Counted from the first letter of the stretch, positions 10,421-21,952 are shown. The stretch: 64,000 nt of DNA from Methylobacterium sp. CB376 (GCF_029714205.1 NZ_CP121648.1:3800001-3864000); one strand, 5' to 3'. Translations and numbers: made by a program. Notes: generated by a model from the letters alone, not told the origin.

Positions 10421-11671
10421 ATGGACTTCACCCTCTCCGAGCGGCAGCGGCACTGGCGCGACCGGGTCGTCGCCTTCATGGACGAGCACGTCCGGCCGAA
10501 CGTCCCGACCTACAAGGCCGAGATGGAGGGGTTCGGCAGCGACCGCTGGCAGCCGGTGCCGGTGATCGAGCGCCTGAAGCCCCTCGCCCGCGCGGCCGGC
10601 CTCTGGAACCTGTTCCTGCCGCCCTCCCCGGCGCACGACACGCCCGAGTATCGCGGCGCGGGCCTCACCAACCTCGACTACGCGCTCTGCGCCGAGGAGA
10701 TGGGCCGCGTGCCCTGGGCCTCCGAGGTGTTCAACTGCTCGGCGCCCGACACCGGCAACATGGAGGTGCTGCACCGCTACGGCTCCCCGGCCCAGAAGGC
10801 GCGCTGGCTCGCGCCCCTGATGGCGGGCGAGATCCGCTCGGCCTTCCTGATGACCGAGCCCGACGTCGCCTCCTCGGACGCCACCAACATCGAGACCCGG
10901 ATCCGCCGCGACGGCGACCATTACGTGCTCAGCGGGCGCAAATGGTGGTCCTCGGGCGTGGGCGACCCGCGCTGCGCCGTCGCCATCGTGATGGGCAAGA
11001 CCGACACCGACGCCCCCCTGCACCAGCAGCAATCGCAGATCCTCGTGCCCCTCGACGCGCCCGGAATCAGGGTGGTGCGGATGCTGCCGGTCTTCGGCTA
11101 CGACGACGCGCCGCACGGCCACGCCGAGGTGATCCTCGAGGAGGTGCGGGTGCCGGCCGAGAACCTGATCCTCGGCGAGGGCCGCGGCTTCGAGATCGCG
11201 CAGGGCCGGCTCGGGCCGGGGCGGATCCACCATTGCATGCGCACGATCGGCGTCGCCGAGGAGGCGCTCGCGGCGATGTGCCGGCGGCTCCTCTCGCGCG
11301 TCGCCTTCGGCAAGCGCATCGCCGACCACTCGGTCTGGGAGCAGCGCATCGCCGAGGCCCGCATCGACATCGAGATGACGCGGCTGCTCTGCCTGAAGGC
11401 CGCCGACATGATGGACAAGGTCGGCAACAAGGGCGCCAAGCTCGAGATCGCCATGATCAAGGTCGCGGCGCCCCGCATCGCCCTCAAGGTCATCGACGAC
11501 GCCATCCAGGCCTTCGGCGGCGCGGGCGTCAGCAGCGACGCGGGCCTCGCCTACGCCTACGCGCGGATCCGCACGCTGCGCCTCGCGGACGGGCCGGACG
11601 AGGTCCACAACCGCTCGATCGCCCGGCTGGAGCTGGCGCAGTACGGCAACCGCGAGCGGGCCAAGGCCTGA
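10421..11671 (+). CDS. acyl-CoA dehydrogenase family protein (ACAD10/11-like)
   Basis: 416 residues. It contains the FAD/substrate blocks [15 protein letters not shown] and [16 protein letters not shown], and a C-terminal helical domain with [15 protein letters not shown], typical of the bacterial relatives of ACAD10/11. The family oxidises acyl-CoA esters, passing electrons to electron-transfer flavoprotein; hydroxylated acyl groups are known substrates for the subgroup. The start MDFTLSERQ follows GGGAGGAG. It probably responds to the double-TetR regulator upstream. Confidence 0.9.
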   Translation: MDFTLSERQRHWRDRVVAFMDEHVRPNVPTYKAEMEGFGSDRWQPVPVIERLKPLARAAGLWNLFLPPSPAHDTPEYRGAGLTNLDYALCAEEMGRVPWASEVFNCSAPDTGNMEVLHRYGSPAQKARWLAPLMAGEIRSAFLMTEPDVASSDATNIETRIRRDGDHYVLSGRKWWSSGVGDPRCAVAIVMGKTDTDAPLHQQQSQILVPLDAPGIRVVRMLPVFGYDDAPHGHAEVILEEVRVPAENLILGEGRGFEIAQGRLGPGRIHHCMRTIGVAEEALAAMCRRLLSRVAFGKRIADHSVWEQRIAEARIDIEMTRLLCLKAADMMDKVGNKGAKLEIAMIKVAAPRIALKVIDDAIQAFGGAGVSSDAGLAYAYARIRTLRLADGPDEVHNRSIARLELAQYGNRERAKA

Positions 11672-11684
11672 GAGAAGGGCCCGA

Positions 11685-12371
11685 TCAGCCGGCGAAGCCG
11701 CAGGCGGCGAGGCCGGCCCGCATGTGCGGCGGGACCGGGGCCTCGGCGGTGACGGGCGGCTTCCTCGGGTAGAGCGGCAGGCTCAGGCTGCGGGCGTGCA
11801 GCTGCAGGCCGGGCCCGCCGCGGCGGGGCGCCGCCCCGTAGACGGCGTCGCCCCGGATCGGCCAGCCCATGGCGGCGCAGTGGACCCGCAGCTGGTGGGT
11901 GCGGCCCGTGACCGGCTCCAGTTCGAGCCACGCGCCGCCCTCCGGGGAGCGCCCGCGCAGGCGCCAGCGGGTCAGGGCCGGGTCGCCGGCCGGGTCCGCC
12001 CGCATCCACCAGCTGCGCGGATCCTCCGAGCGGCGCGCGAGGGCGAGGTCGATCTCCCCCTCCTCGGCGGCGGGCGCGCCGTCGACGAGCGCCCAGTAGG
12101 TCTTGCGGGCATGCCCCTGCGCGAAGAGCTGACCGAGCCGGGCCAGCGCCTTGGCGTGGCGGCCGAGGGCGAGGCAGCCCGAGGTGTCGCGGTCGAGGCG
12201 GTGGGCCGCCTCCGGCCGGCGCGGCAGGCCGAAGCGCAGCGCGTCGAGGTGCTGGACCAGGGTCTCGCCCCCCTTCGGCCCCGGATGCACCGGCAGACCC
12301 GCCGGCTTGTCGATGACGAGCACCAGGGCATCGCGGTAGAGCACCCGCGAGACTATGTCTTCGACGATCAT
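11685..12371 (-). CDS. RluA-family pseudouridine synthase
   Basis: 228 residues. The catalytic motif HRLDRDTSG with Asp60 and the downstream blocks LEPVTGRTHQLRVHCAAMGWPIRGD define an RluA-type rRNA/tRNA pseudouridine synthase. No S4 domain is present, so it resembles RluA or TruC rather than RluC/D. The ATG at 12371 gives a family-length protein; the longer in-frame extension across ftsY is a GC artefact. It converges with the acyl-CoA dehydrogenase and diverges from ftsY. Confidence 0.9.
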   Translation of the reverse strand: MIVEDIVSRVLYRDALVLVIDKPAGLPVHPGPKGGETLVQHLDALRFGLPRRPEAAHRLDRDTSGCLALGRHAKALARLGQLFAQGHARKTYWALVDGAPAAEEGEIDLALARRSEDPRSWWMRADPAGDPALTRWRLRGRSPEGGAWLELEPVTGRTHQLRVHCAAMGWPIRGDAVYGAAPRRGGPGLQLHARSLSLPLYPRKPPVTAEAPVPPHMRAGLAACGFAG

Positions 12372-12443
12372 GGCAGCGCGTTCGCCGTGGTTGGGGTTCA
12401 GGAGGTCCGGTCGCATCGTCCGGACGGTGTGGAGCAGGCGCGG

Positions 12444-13865
12444 ATGAGCGACAACACCAAGCCGGGCTGGTTCGGGCGCCTGTTCGGACGCCGGGGCGAG
12501 GCCAGGGAGGCGCCGGAGGCGCCGCCGACCGTCACGCCGTCCGAGGGCGAACCCGATTATGCCGGGGCGGCGCAGAGCCCGCCCGCGGCCCCGCCGACCA
12601 TCACCGAGGCCTCCCCCGACACGGAGCCGGAGCGCGACCTCGCGCCGGAGCTCGCGGGCGCCGACCTGCAGCCGATCGACGGCGCCCCCGAGGCGCCCCC
12701 GGCCGGCACCGCCGGGCAGGAGCCGGCGACGCCGGAGGAGCCCGACGGCGGCGTCGAGCCCGAGGCGTCCGGTCCGCGCGGCTGGGAGACGAGCGCCCTC
12801 GCCCATCCCGGGGCCGACCTCGCCGGGGCCGACCTCGCCGGGGCCGACCTCGCCGAGCCAGACCTCGCCGAGCCCGATCTCGCCGAGCCCGATCTCGCCG
12901 AGCCCGAGACCGCGCCGCCTCCGGAGGCGCCGGGCGAGAGGCGCGGCTGGTGGAGCCGGCTCACCGGCGGCCTGCGCCGCACCTCCTCGGCCCTGTCCGA
13001 GCGGGTCACCGGGCTCTTCACCAAGCGCAAGCTCGACGCGACGACCCTGGAGGAGCTGGAGGACGCGCTGATCCAGGCGGATTTCGGCGTCGAGACGGCG
13101 ACGCGGATCGCCGAGGCGGTGGGCAAGGGCCGCTACGAGAAGGGGATCTCGCCCGACGAGGTGCGGGCGATCCTGGCCGCCGAGGTCGAGCGGGCGCTGG
13201 AGCCGGTGGCGCGGCCGCTCACGCTCGAGGGCGCTGCCAAGCCCTTCGTGCTGCTGATGGTGGGCGTGAACGGGGCCGGCAAGACGACGACGATCGGCAA
13301 GCTCGCCCAGAAGTTCCGGGCGCAGGGGCGCAGCGTGATGCTCGCCGCCGGCGACACGTTCCGGGCCGCGGCGATCGAGCAGCTCAAGGTCTGGGGCGAG
13401 CGCACCGGCGCGCCGGTCCTCAGCCGCCCGCAGGGGGCGGACGCGGCCGGCCTCGCCTTCGACGCCCTCCAGGCCGCCCGCGAGGCCGGCACCGACGTGC
13501 TGATGATCGACACGGCCGGCCGGCTCCAGAACAAGGCCGGGCTGATGGCCGAGCTGGAGAAGATCGTCCGGGTGATCCGCAAGCTCGACGAGACGGCGCC
13601 GCACGCGGTGCTGCTCGTCCTCGACGCCACGGTCGGCCAGAACGCGATCAGCCAGGTCGAGCTGTTCCAGAAGACCGCGGGCGTGAGCGGGCTGGTGATG
13701 ACGAAACTCGACGGCACCGCCCGCGGTGGTATCCTGGTGGCGCTCGCGGCGAAGTTCGGCCTGCCGGTCCACTTCATCGGCGTCGGCGAGGGGGTGGACG
13801 ACCTCGAACCCTTCACGGCCCGGGACTTCGCCCGCGCCATCGCCGGCCTGGACAAGGACGGCTGA
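12444..13865 (+). CDS. ftsY: signal recognition particle receptor FtsY
   Basis: 473 residues. The GTPase motifs are intact: G1 GVNGAGKTTTIGKLA near 274, DTFRAAAIEQL, DTAGRLQNK near 355 and TKLDGTARGG near 419. FtsY docks SRP-ribosome complexes at the inner membrane. The first ~170 residues form the acidic A domain, beginning with a basic/hydrophobic start (KPGWFGRLFGRR) and containing six 5-residue repeats (GADLA x3, EPDLA x3). Confidence 0.96.
   Translation: MSDNTKPGWFGRLFGRRGEAREAPEAPPTVTPSEGEPDYAGAAQSPPAAPPTITEASPDTEPERDLAPELAGADLQPIDGAPEAPPAGTAGQEPATPEEPDGGVEPEASGPRGWETSALAHPGADLAGADLAGADLAEPDLAEPDLAEPDLAEPETAPPPEAPGERRGWWSRLTGGLRRTSSALSERVTGLFTKRKLDATTLEELEDALIQADFGVETATRIAEAVGKGRYEKGISPDEVRAILAAEVERALEPVARPLTLEGAAKPFVLLMVGVNGAGKTTTIGKLAQKFRAQGRSVMLAAGDTFRAAAIEQLKVWGERTGAPVLSRPQGADAAGLAFDALQAAREAGTDVLMIDTAGRLQNKAGLMAELEKIVRVIRKLDETAPHAVLLVLDATVGQNAISQVELFQKTAGVSGLVMTKLDGTARGGILVALAAKFGLPVHFIGVGEGVDDLEPFTARDFARAIAGLDKDG
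12811..12900. repeat. six tandem 15-bp units in the FtsY A domain
   Basis: Three copies of gggccgacctcgccg followed by three copies of variants of agcccgatctcgccg. They encode GADLA x3 then EPDLA x3. The first block is perfect at the DNA level, so copy number is likely to vary between strains. Confidence 0.85.
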
Positions 13866-14001
13866 GCCCCGGGGGAGCGCGGGGGCCTCGGCCCCTCGCG
13901 GCAGGGATGCGGCGGCGGCGCGGACGGTCTAATGCTCGGGCGGCGCGAGCGCGACGTTCCGCGCGCTCCGCGGCCGCAAGGCTCTGGACTAGACCCCGCC
14001 C

Positions 14002-14613
14002 ATGATCACCGAACCCGTCCCGCCCAAGGCCCACCTGCCGCCGCTCGTCAAGCTCGCCCTGGAACTCGGCCCGCTCGGCCTGTTCTTCCTCGGCAACGCC
14101 TACGCGGATCGCTTCGGCGTCGCCGCCGACAAGAAGCTCTTCGCGGCGACCGGCCTGTTCATCGCCGCGACCCTGGTGGCGCTCGCCGTGCACTACCTGC
14201 TGGTGCGGCGCCTGCCGATCATGCCGCTCGTCTCCGGCGTCGTGGTGGTGGTGTTCGGCGGGCTGACCCTGGTGCTCCAGGACGAACTCTTCATCAAGCT
14301 GAAGCCCACCATCGTGAACAGCCTGTTCGGGGCCGTCCTGCTCGGCGGGCTCGCCGTCGGCAAGCCGCTGCTCTCCCTCGTCCTCGACAGCGTCTTCGAC
14401 CTCGACGACGAGGGCTGGCGCAAGCTGACCTTCCGGTGGGGCCTGTTCTTCTTCGTGCTGGCGGCGCTGAACGAGGTGGTCTGGCGCACCCAGAGCACCG
14501 ATTTCTGGGTGAGCTTCAAGGTCTTCGGGATCATGCCGCTCACCATCGCCTTCGCGCTGGCCCAGACCCCGCTCCTCCTGCGCCACGAGCGCAAGACCGC
14601 CGACGAGACCTGA
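14002..14613 (+). CDS. ispZ: inner membrane-spanning protein YciB / septation protein A
   Basis: 203 residues with about five or six transmembrane helices. The family signatures are present: [35 protein letters not shown], then [22 protein letters not shown]. YciB/IspZ proteins are linked to cell-envelope and septum integrity; their biochemical activity is not settled. Downstream of ftsY, the common alphaproteobacterial arrangement. Confidence 0.93.
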   Translation: MITEPVPPKAHLPPLVKLALELGPLGLFFLGNAYADRFGVAADKKLFAATGLFIAATLVALAVHYLLVRRLPIMPLVSGVVVVVFGGLTLVLQDELFIKLKPTIVNSLFGAVLLGGLAVGKPLLSLVLDSVFDLDDEGWRKLTFRWGLFFFVLAALNEVVWRTQSTDFWVSFKVFGIMPLTIAFALAQTPLLLRHERKTADET

Positions 14614-14654
14614 CCGGCGGGAACCGGCGGGCGGGACAGCGGATTCCCGCCCTC

Positions 14655-15374
14655 ATGAGCCAGACCCTGCCCGAGACAGCGCTCGTCATCCATCGCCGGC
14701 TCTGCGCGGCCTATGGCTGCCCGATCGCGTATTTCCACGACCTCGACCCCTTGAGCGAACTCGTCTCCTCGCTCCTCTCCCACCGCACCCGCAACGCGGA
14801 ATCCGGCCGCGCCTTCAAGGCGCTGCGCGCCCGCTACCCGGATTGGGCGGAGCTGATCGCGGCGCCGGTCGCGGAGGTCGAGGCGGTGATCACGGGCGTG
14901 ACCTGGCCCGAGCAGAAGGCGCCCCGCCTGCAGGCGGTGCTGCGGGCGGTGCGCGAGCGGCACGGGAGCCTGAGCCTCGACTTCCTGCGCGACCTCGACG
15001 TCGCTTCCGCCCGCGCCTGGCTTGAGGCCATCCCGGGGATCGGGCCGAAGACGAGCGCGGCGGTGCTCAGCTTCTCGACCCTGCGCAGGCCGGCCCTGCC
15101 GGTCGACAGCCACCACCACCGGGTCGCGCAGCGCCTGGGGCTGATCGGGCCGAAGGTCGATGTCGGACCCGCCCACGCCATCCTGCGCGCCCAGCTGCCG
15201 GAAGCGTGGAGCGCGCAGGACCTCTACGACAATCACGAGGTCATGATGCTGCACGGGCAGCGCTGCTGCTTCCACCGCGCCCCGGCCTGCGGGACCTGCG
15301 TGCTCCTCGACCTCTGCCCGACCGGCCAGGGCCGGCGGGCCGCGTCCCCCGCCCGCGCGACCGAGCCGGCCTGA
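14655..15374 (+). CDS. endonuclease III-like HhH-GPD DNA glycosylase
   Basis: 239 residues. The helix-hairpin-helix reads IPGIGPKTSAAVL with the Lys of the glycosylase/lyase active site, followed by PVDSHHHRVAQRLGL with the catalytic Asp. The C-terminus has a 4Fe-4S cluster motif with the classical spacing C-x6-C-x2-C-x5-C (CFHRAPACGTCVLLDLC). It resembles Nth but is divergent enough (SHRTRNAESGRAFKAL) that it may be one of the secondary endonuclease III paralogues with unknown lesion preference. It starts 41 bases after yciB. Confidence 0.85.
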   Translation: MSQTLPETALVIHRRLCAAYGCPIAYFHDLDPLSELVSSLLSHRTRNAESGRAFKALRARYPDWAELIAAPVAEVEAVITGVTWPEQKAPRLQAVLRAVRERHGSLSLDFLRDLDVASARAWLEAIPGIGPKTSAAVLSFSTLRRPALPVDSHHHRVAQRLGLIGPKVDVGPAHAILRAQLPEAWSAQDLYDNHEVMMLHGQRCCFHRAPACGTCVLLDLCPTGQGRRAASPARATEPA

Positions 15375-15495
15375 CCGCCGCCGCGATGCCGCGGCCCCGA
15401 CGCCTTGACCCGCCCGAAGCCTTGGGTCAGAACGCCGCGCCCGTCGGGCCGCCCGCCCTTCCGGATTCCGTCCCCCGGCCCGCCACGAGACGCTG

Positions 15496-16539
15496 ATGCC
15501 CGCGTTCCAGGAACTCGTCTTCTCCGGCGTCCAGCCGACCGGAAACCTGCACCTCGGCAATTACCTCGGCGCGATCAAGCGCTTCGTCGCCCTGCAGCCG
15601 ACCTACGCGACCTGCCTCTACTGCGTGGTCGACCTCCACGCGATCACCGTGTGGCAGAACCCGACCGAGCTGACGAACCAGATCCGCGAGGTCACGGCGG
15701 CCTTCCTGGCCGCCGGCATCGACCCGGCGCGCTCCGTCGTCTTCAACCAGAGCCAAGTGCCCCAGCACGCGGAGCTGGCCTGGATCTTCAACTGCGTGGC
15801 CCGGCTCGGCTGGCTCAACCGGATGACGCAGTTCAAGGAGAAGGCCGGCAAGGACCGCGAGAACGCGAGCATCGGCCTCTACGATTACCCGGTCCTGATG
15901 GCGGCCGACATCCTGGCCTACCGGGCGACCCACGTCCCGGTCGGCGAGGACCAGAAGCAGCACCTCGAACTCACCCGCGACATCGCCCAGAAGTTCAACA
16001 CCGACTTCGCGGCCTCGATCGCGGCGCGGGGGCACGGCGAGGCCTTCTTCCCGCTCACCGAGCCGCTGATCGGCGGGCCGGCGGCCCGGGTCATGTCGCT
16101 GCGCGACGGCACCAAGAAGATGTCGAAGTCGGACCCCTCCGACTATTCGCGCATCAACCTCACGGACGATGCCGACGCCATCGCCCAGAAGGTGCGCAAG
16201 GCCAAGACCGACGCCGAGCCCCTCCCCTCCGAGGTCGCGGGCCTGGCCGGCCGGCCCGAGGCGGACAACCTCGTGGGCATTTTCGCGGCCCTGCGCGACG
16301 TCAGCCGCGAGGACGTGCTGCGCGATTTCGGCGGCGCCCAGTTCTCGGCCTTCAAGGGCGCGCTGGTCGACCTCGCGGTCGAGACGCTCGGGCCGATCGG
16401 CGGCGAGATGAAGCGCCTCGTCGCCGACCCGGCCCATATCGACCGCGTGCTCGCGGAGGGCGCCGCCCGGGCCGAGGCCATCGCCGCGCCGAACCTCGCG
16501 GCCGTCAAGGACATCGTGGGCTTCGTGCGGACGCGGTGA
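15496..16539 (+). CDS. trpS: tryptophan--tRNA ligase
   Basis: 347 residues. The class I HIGH-type motif is within [16 protein letters not shown] (residues 11-26) and the KMSKS loop is [10 protein letters not shown] near 207. Other TrpRS blocks such as [19 protein letters not shown] and [17 protein letters not shown] are intact. Full length. Charges tRNA(Trp) in the cytoplasm. Confidence 0.97.
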   Translation: MPAFQELVFSGVQPTGNLHLGNYLGAIKRFVALQPTYATCLYCVVDLHAITVWQNPTELTNQIREVTAAFLAAGIDPARSVVFNQSQVPQHAELAWIFNCVARLGWLNRMTQFKEKAGKDRENASIGLYDYPVLMAADILAYRATHVPVGEDQKQHLELTRDIAQKFNTDFAASIAARGHGEAFFPLTEPLIGGPAARVMSLRDGTKKMSKSDPSDYSRINLTDDADAIAQKVRKAKTDAEPLPSEVAGLAGRPEADNLVGIFAALRDVSREDVLRDFGGAQFSAFKGALVDLAVETLGPIGGEMKRLVADPAHIDRVLAEGAARAEAIAAPNLAAVKDIVGFVRTR

Positions 16540-16570
16540 GGCCCCGGAGAGGCCGGCGGGAGGGAGCGGG

Positions 16571-17272
16571 ATGGCCGTCCAGGCGCTGATCTTCGACGTG
16601 TTCGGCACCCTGCTCGACTGGCACGGCGGGGTCGCCCGCGAGGCCGAGCGCCTGCTGAGGCCGCTCCGCCCGGACCTCGACGGGAGTGCCTTCGCGCGGG
16701 CGTGGCGGGCGCGCTACCAGCCCGGCATGGAGCCGATCCGGCAGGGAACGCGCCCCTTCGCGGATCTCGACGCGCTCCACGCCGAGAGCCTGGAGGATCT
16801 GCTCGCCGCCGAGGGCCTCGCCGGCATCCCGTCCGAGACCAAGCGCGACCTCGTCCTCGCCTGGCACCGCCTCGACGCCTGGCCCGACGTGGCCGAGGGG
16901 CTCGCCCGCCTGCGGCCGCACTTCCTGCTCGCTCCCTGCTCGAACGCCCATATCCGGCTCGCCATCGCGCATGCGCGCCGCAACCGCCTGCCCTGGGACG
17001 CCGTGCTCGGGGCCGAACTCGCGCGCGACTACAAGCCGAAGCCGGCCGTGTACCTCGCCGCCGCGCAGGCGCTGCGCCTCGCGCCGGAGGAGGTCGTGAT
17101 GGTGGCGGCCCATTCCTCGGACCTCGCCGCCGCGGCCGCCTGCGGGCTCGGGACCGCGCACATCGCCCGTCCCGACGAGACGGGACCGGGCGGCGGCGAG
17201 GCCGGGCCGAGCGTGCCGGTGGACGTCTCCGCGGCGGATCTCGGCGACCTCGCCCGGCAGCTCGGCTGCTGA
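16571..17272 (+). CDS. haloacid dehalogenase type II-like HAD hydrolase
   Basis: 233 residues. Motif I is LIFDVFGTLLDW with nucleophile Asp9, motif II is around PCSNAH, the Lys is in RDYKPKPAVY, and motif III is VMVAAHSSDLAAAAACG. This layout is that of L-2-haloacid dehalogenases and related phosphatases. The second Asp of the phosphatase DxD signature is replaced (DVFGT), which is normal for the dehalogenase branch. It lies 31 bases after trpS. The substrate is not determined. Confidence 0.85.
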   Translation: MAVQALIFDVFGTLLDWHGGVAREAERLLRPLRPDLDGSAFARAWRARYQPGMEPIRQGTRPFADLDALHAESLEDLLAAEGLAGIPSETKRDLVLAWHRLDAWPDVAEGLARLRPHFLLAPCSNAHIRLAIAHARRNRLPWDAVLGAELARDYKPKPAVYLAAAQALRLAPEEVVMVAAHSSDLAAAAACGLGTAHIARPDETGPGGGEAGPSVPVDVSAADLGDLARQLGC

Positions 17273-17293
17273 GGCGGGGGCACCGGCCAGCCC

Positions 17294-17701
17294 TCAGCCC
17301 TCGCCGCGCAGGACCCGGGCGGTGTAATCGGCCACGTCGATCGCGCCCTCGGCCCTGGCCCGGGCGGCGTCCTCCGGCAGCACGTCCTGCACCATGTCGC
17401 GGCGCTTCCACGGCGCGAGCGGCGTCTCGCGGCCCGCCTCCGGCACGGAGCGGGAATCCCGGACCTCGCGGCAGGCGTGGACGTAGCGCGGGCAATTCAC
17501 CCGGACCTTCGCCACCTCGACGCGCACGAGGGCCTTGGCCTCCGGGTACGCGGCCGGCAGCGGACCCTCCCGCTAAAGCCGCGCGAGGCCCTGGAGGCGC
17601 AGGCGATGCGGCGTCTCGAAGGCGATGAACAGCAGGCCCACCCGGCCCTGCGCGGCGATGTTGCCCAGCGAGTAGAACATCCCGTTCCCGTCATACGCCA
17701 T
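17294..17701 (-). pseudogene. remnant of a pyridoxamine 5'-phosphate oxidase-like flavin-binding protein
   Basis: In one frame the minus strand reads GNGMFYSLGNIAAQGRVGLL, then IAFETPHRLRLQGLARL, a TAG stop (17573-17575), then REGPLPAAYPEAKALVRVEV and KVRVNCPRYVHACREVRD, ending at 17294. This is the C-terminal half of a split-barrel FMN-binding protein of the PNPOx-like superfamily. The N-terminal half is missing; in its place is a copy of the dispersed palindromic element (17691-17812). The internal stop and lost 5' end make it a pseudogene. A GTG at 17527 could only express a 77-residue tail. Confidence 0.8.
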
Positions 17702-17812
17702 CCGGTTGATGGCTTCGCCATCTCCCGTTTCGGCAATGCGGATGTCGGCGTCGCTCAGGCGCCGCGCGGGCTCGTGATCCGGGACCCGCTTCGATCAAGG
17801 GGAGCCCGGATC
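17691..17812 (+). repeat. dispersed palindromic element, copy 1 (type A), at the 5' end of the PNPOx remnant
   Basis: Three parts. The left end has alternating CCATC / GATGG / CCATC arms. The conserved core runs gcggatgtcggcgtcgctca then ggcgccgcgcgggct. The right-hand hairpin (17776-17812) has 14-bp arms with three mismatches around loop TTCGATCAA. The element replaces the N-terminal coding part of the neighbouring pseudogene, and its frame (ADIRIAETGDGEAINRMA) joins that gene in phase. Confidence 0.85.
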
Positions 17813-17901
17813 AGCAGGGCGCGGTGCGCCTGCGCGGAGAGCGAGCCCATGGGATCCTCCGTGTTCCGATCGGGCCGCGTCGCGGCGGGCCTGCGGGCAT
17901 G

Positions 17902-17929
17902 AAAAAGGCCGGCCCCGCGGGGGCCGGCC
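17902..17929 (-). terminator. intrinsic terminator of ilvC
   Basis: A perfect 10-bp stem (GGCCGGCCCC with GGGGCCGGCC, loop of three) is followed on the minus strand by five T residues, 24 bases after the ilvC stop codon. Classical Rho-independent structure. Confidence 0.88.
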
Positions 17930-17953
17930 GGTGCGAGGCGCGCGGGGCGCGGC

Positions 17954-19691
<1,738 letters not shown>

Positions 19692-19803
19692 GGCCGGCGG
19701 CCCGGGATGCCGAGGCGCCGCGCCGATCCCGGGCAGGCCCGCGCCCCGGCCCTGAGGCGTGGCCGCCACGGACGCGCGCATCCGAAGGCCTTACACGGCC
19801 CCC

Positions 19804-21456
19804 ATGCTGCAACTGCGCGACTATCAGCGGGCGAGCCTCGACGCGCTCCGGGCCGCCTGGGAGGGGGCGAGGGGGCCGGCCCTGCGCGACGGCCTGATCG
19901 TGCTGCCGACCGGGTCCGGCAAGGCCCTGGTGATCGCGGCCCTCGCCCGGGAGAGTCTGGGCCGCGACCCCGCCGCCCGCATCGCCATCGTCACCCACAG
20001 CCGCGAACTGATCGCCCAGAACCACCGCGAACTCACCGGATACTGGCCCGAGGCCCCGGCCGGGATCTTCTCCGCCGGGCTCGCGCGCCGCGAGGCCGCG
20101 GCGCCGGTGCTGGTCTGCGGGATCCAGTCGGTCTGGGACAAGCTCGACCTGATCGGCCCCCGCGACCTCGTGATCGTCGACGAGGCGCACCTGATCCCCC
20201 GCGCCGCCGAGACGCGCTACGGCCGCTTCCTCGCGGGCTTGCGCGCGGTGCGGCCGGGGATGCGCGTCGTCGGCTTCACGGCGACGCCCTACCGGCTCGA
20301 CAGCGGGCGCCTCGACGAGGGCGAGGGCCGCCTGTTCGAGCGCATCGTGCACGAGGTCACGGTCGGCGACCTGATCCAGCGCGGCACCCTGGCGCCCCTG
20401 GTGTCCAAGGCGACGCTCACCGCCCTCGACGTGAGCGGCGTCGGCCGGCGCGGCGGCGACTACATCCCGAGCCAGCTCGAGGCGGCGGTCAACCAGGACT
20501 GGATCACCCGCGCGGCCGTGGAGGAGATGGTGGAGTACGGCCGCGCCCGCCGGGCCTGGCTCGCCTTCTGCGCCGGGATCGCGCATGCGCGGGCGGTGCG
20601 CGACGCGGTGCGGGCGGCCGGCTTCTCCTGCGAGGCGGTCTCCGGCGACACGCCGCGGCGCGAGCGCGAGCGCATCGTGCGGGATTTCCGGGAGGGGCGC
20701 GTCCGCTGCCTGACCTCGGTCGGGGTGCTGACGACGGGCTTCAACGTGCCCGAGGTCGACCTCGTCGCGCTGCTGCGCCCGACCCAGAGCACCGGGCTCT
20801 ACGTGCAGCAGGTCGGGCGGGCCCTGCGCCGCGCGCCGGGCAAGGAGGACGCGCTGATCCTCGATTACGCGGGGCTCGTGCGCCTGCACGGGCCGGTCGA
20901 CAGCGTCACCTCCCGCACCGCCGCCGTGCGCGGCCGGGAGACGGAGGTGCGGGCGAAGGCCTGCCCGGGCTGCGGGGCGCTGATCGCGCTCAACGCCTCG
21001 ACTTGCGAGGCCTGCTGGGTCGAGCCCGCGGCGGAGCCGGGCGAGGAGGCGAGGCACGAGGCGCGCGCCGAGGACACCCTGCCGATCCTGTCCGAGCGGG
21101 TGATGGCGGCCCTGCGGGCCGAGGGGGCGTGGCGGGAGGTGCGGGGCTGGCAGGTCGCGCCGGCCCCGGGCGGCCTCGACGTGGTGCTGGACGCCGCGGA
21201 CGGCCCCCACCGGATCCGGCTCGCGCTCGAAGGGCGCGGCTACGCGCGGGAGAAGGCGGTGGCGTGGTGGCGCGGGCTCGGCGGCGGGCGCGAGGCCCCG
21301 CTCTGCGCCGAGGAGGCGCTCGCGCGCCGGGACGAGCTCGCCCGGCCGGCGATGCTGCGGGTGCGCGCGAGCGGCCGCCTCAGCGCGGAGGTCAGCCTGC
21401 GCTTCCCCGACGGGCGCCTGTTCACCGACAGGCGCCGCGAGGACGGGGCCGGCTGA
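19804..21456 (+). CDS. superfamily 2 DEAD/DEAH-type helicase with zinc ribbon
   Basis: 550 residues. Motif I is LPTGSGKAL (about 34-42), motif II is VDEAH, motif III lies around FTATP, and motifs V/VI are TTGFNVPEVD and QQVGRALR. The layout is that of the Rad3/SSL2/RecQ-like type III restriction helicase group. After the helicase core comes a CxxC-x11-CxxC zinc ribbon (ACPGCGAL, then STCEACW) and a C-terminal region of about 120 residues with no recognised domain. No restriction or methylase partner is adjacent, so it is probably a DNA repair helicase. Confidence 0.88.
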   Translation: MLQLRDYQRASLDALRAAWEGARGPALRDGLIVLPTGSGKALVIAALARESLGRDPAARIAIVTHSRELIAQNHRELTGYWPEAPAGIFSAGLARREAAAPVLVCGIQSVWDKLDLIGPRDLVIVDEAHLIPRAAETRYGRFLAGLRAVRPGMRVVGFTATPYRLDSGRLDEGEGRLFERIVHEVTVGDLIQRGTLAPLVSKATLTALDVSGVGRRGGDYIPSQLEAAVNQDWITRAAVEEMVEYGRARRAWLAFCAGIAHARAVRDAVRAAGFSCEAVSGDTPRRERERIVRDFREGRVRCLTSVGVLTTGFNVPEVDLVALLRPTQSTGLYVQQVGRALRRAPGKEDALILDYAGLVRLHGPVDSVTSRTAAVRGRETEVRAKACPGCGALIALNASTCEACWVEPAAEPGEEARHEARAEDTLPILSERVMAALRAEGAWREVRGWQVAPAPGGLDVVLDAADGPHRIRLALEGRGYAREKAVAWWRGLGGGREAPLCAEEALARRDELARPAMLRVRASGRLSAEVSLRFPDGRLFTDRRREDGAG

Positions 21457-21489
21457 GCCCGGGCCCGGACGGGGCCGCCCCGCCGGCTC

Positions 21490-21888
21490 TCAGGCGCCGC
21501 CTCGCCCCGCCGCCTCGCCGGGGCGGAAGAACAGGCCGGCCTTCAGGCTGTCGCCGATCCGGTGCGCCCGCTCGACCAGGACGGAGGCGATCTCGGGCGC
21601 GAAATGCGCCGCCGCACTCTCCTCGAACAGGGCGAGCCAGCGGGCGAAGTGGTCCGGGCCGAGCCCGGCGAGCGCGAGGTGCTTGCCGAAGGGATTGCCC
21701 TTGTAGCGCCCCGTCCGGAACAGCACCGAGGACCAGAAGGCCCGGATCGTCTCCATGTGGCGGGGCCAGCCGGGATCGGGAATCGCCGCCGCGAAGACCG
21801 GGCCGACGAGCGGGTCCGCGCGCAGGCGGGCGTAGAAGGCGTCGAGGAAGCGGCCGAGGCTGACCTCGTCGAGGATCTGCGCGGGCAT
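21490..21888 (-). CDS. group III truncated hemoglobin
   Basis: 132 residues. It has the group III (P-type) signatures FYARLRADPLVGPVF, HMETIRAFWSSVLFRTGRYK, GNPFGKH and HFARWLALFEESA. These 2-on-2 globins bind heme and oxygen; the cellular role of group III members is not settled. It lies convergent with the helicase and directly downstream of the GH5 gene. Confidence 0.92.
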   Translation of the reverse strand: MPAQILDEVSLGRFLDAFYARLRADPLVGPVFAAAIPDPGWPRHMETIRAFWSSVLFRTGRYKGNPFGKHLALAGLGPDHFARWLALFEESAAAHFAPEIASVLVERAHRIGDSLKAGLFFRPGEAAGRGGA

Positions 21889-21952
21889 CGCCCCTCAGAT
21901 GACGACGACCGGCCGCCGCATCAAGGGGCGCCGCCCCGCGCCCGGGCCGCGC

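Noticed and set aside
12811..12900. GADLA repeats as a pentapeptide-repeat protein
   Set aside because: Only six units, in the acidic A domain of FtsY; no pentapeptide beta-helix would form.
12372..13772. N-terminal extension of the pseudouridine synthase across ftsY
   Set aside because: The extension is antisense to ftsY and its pentapeptide-like repeats merely mirror the FtsY repeats.
19804..21456. Helicase as part of a restriction or phage defence system
   Set aside because: No methylase, nuclease or other defence gene is adjacent; neighbours are DUF924 and a globin.
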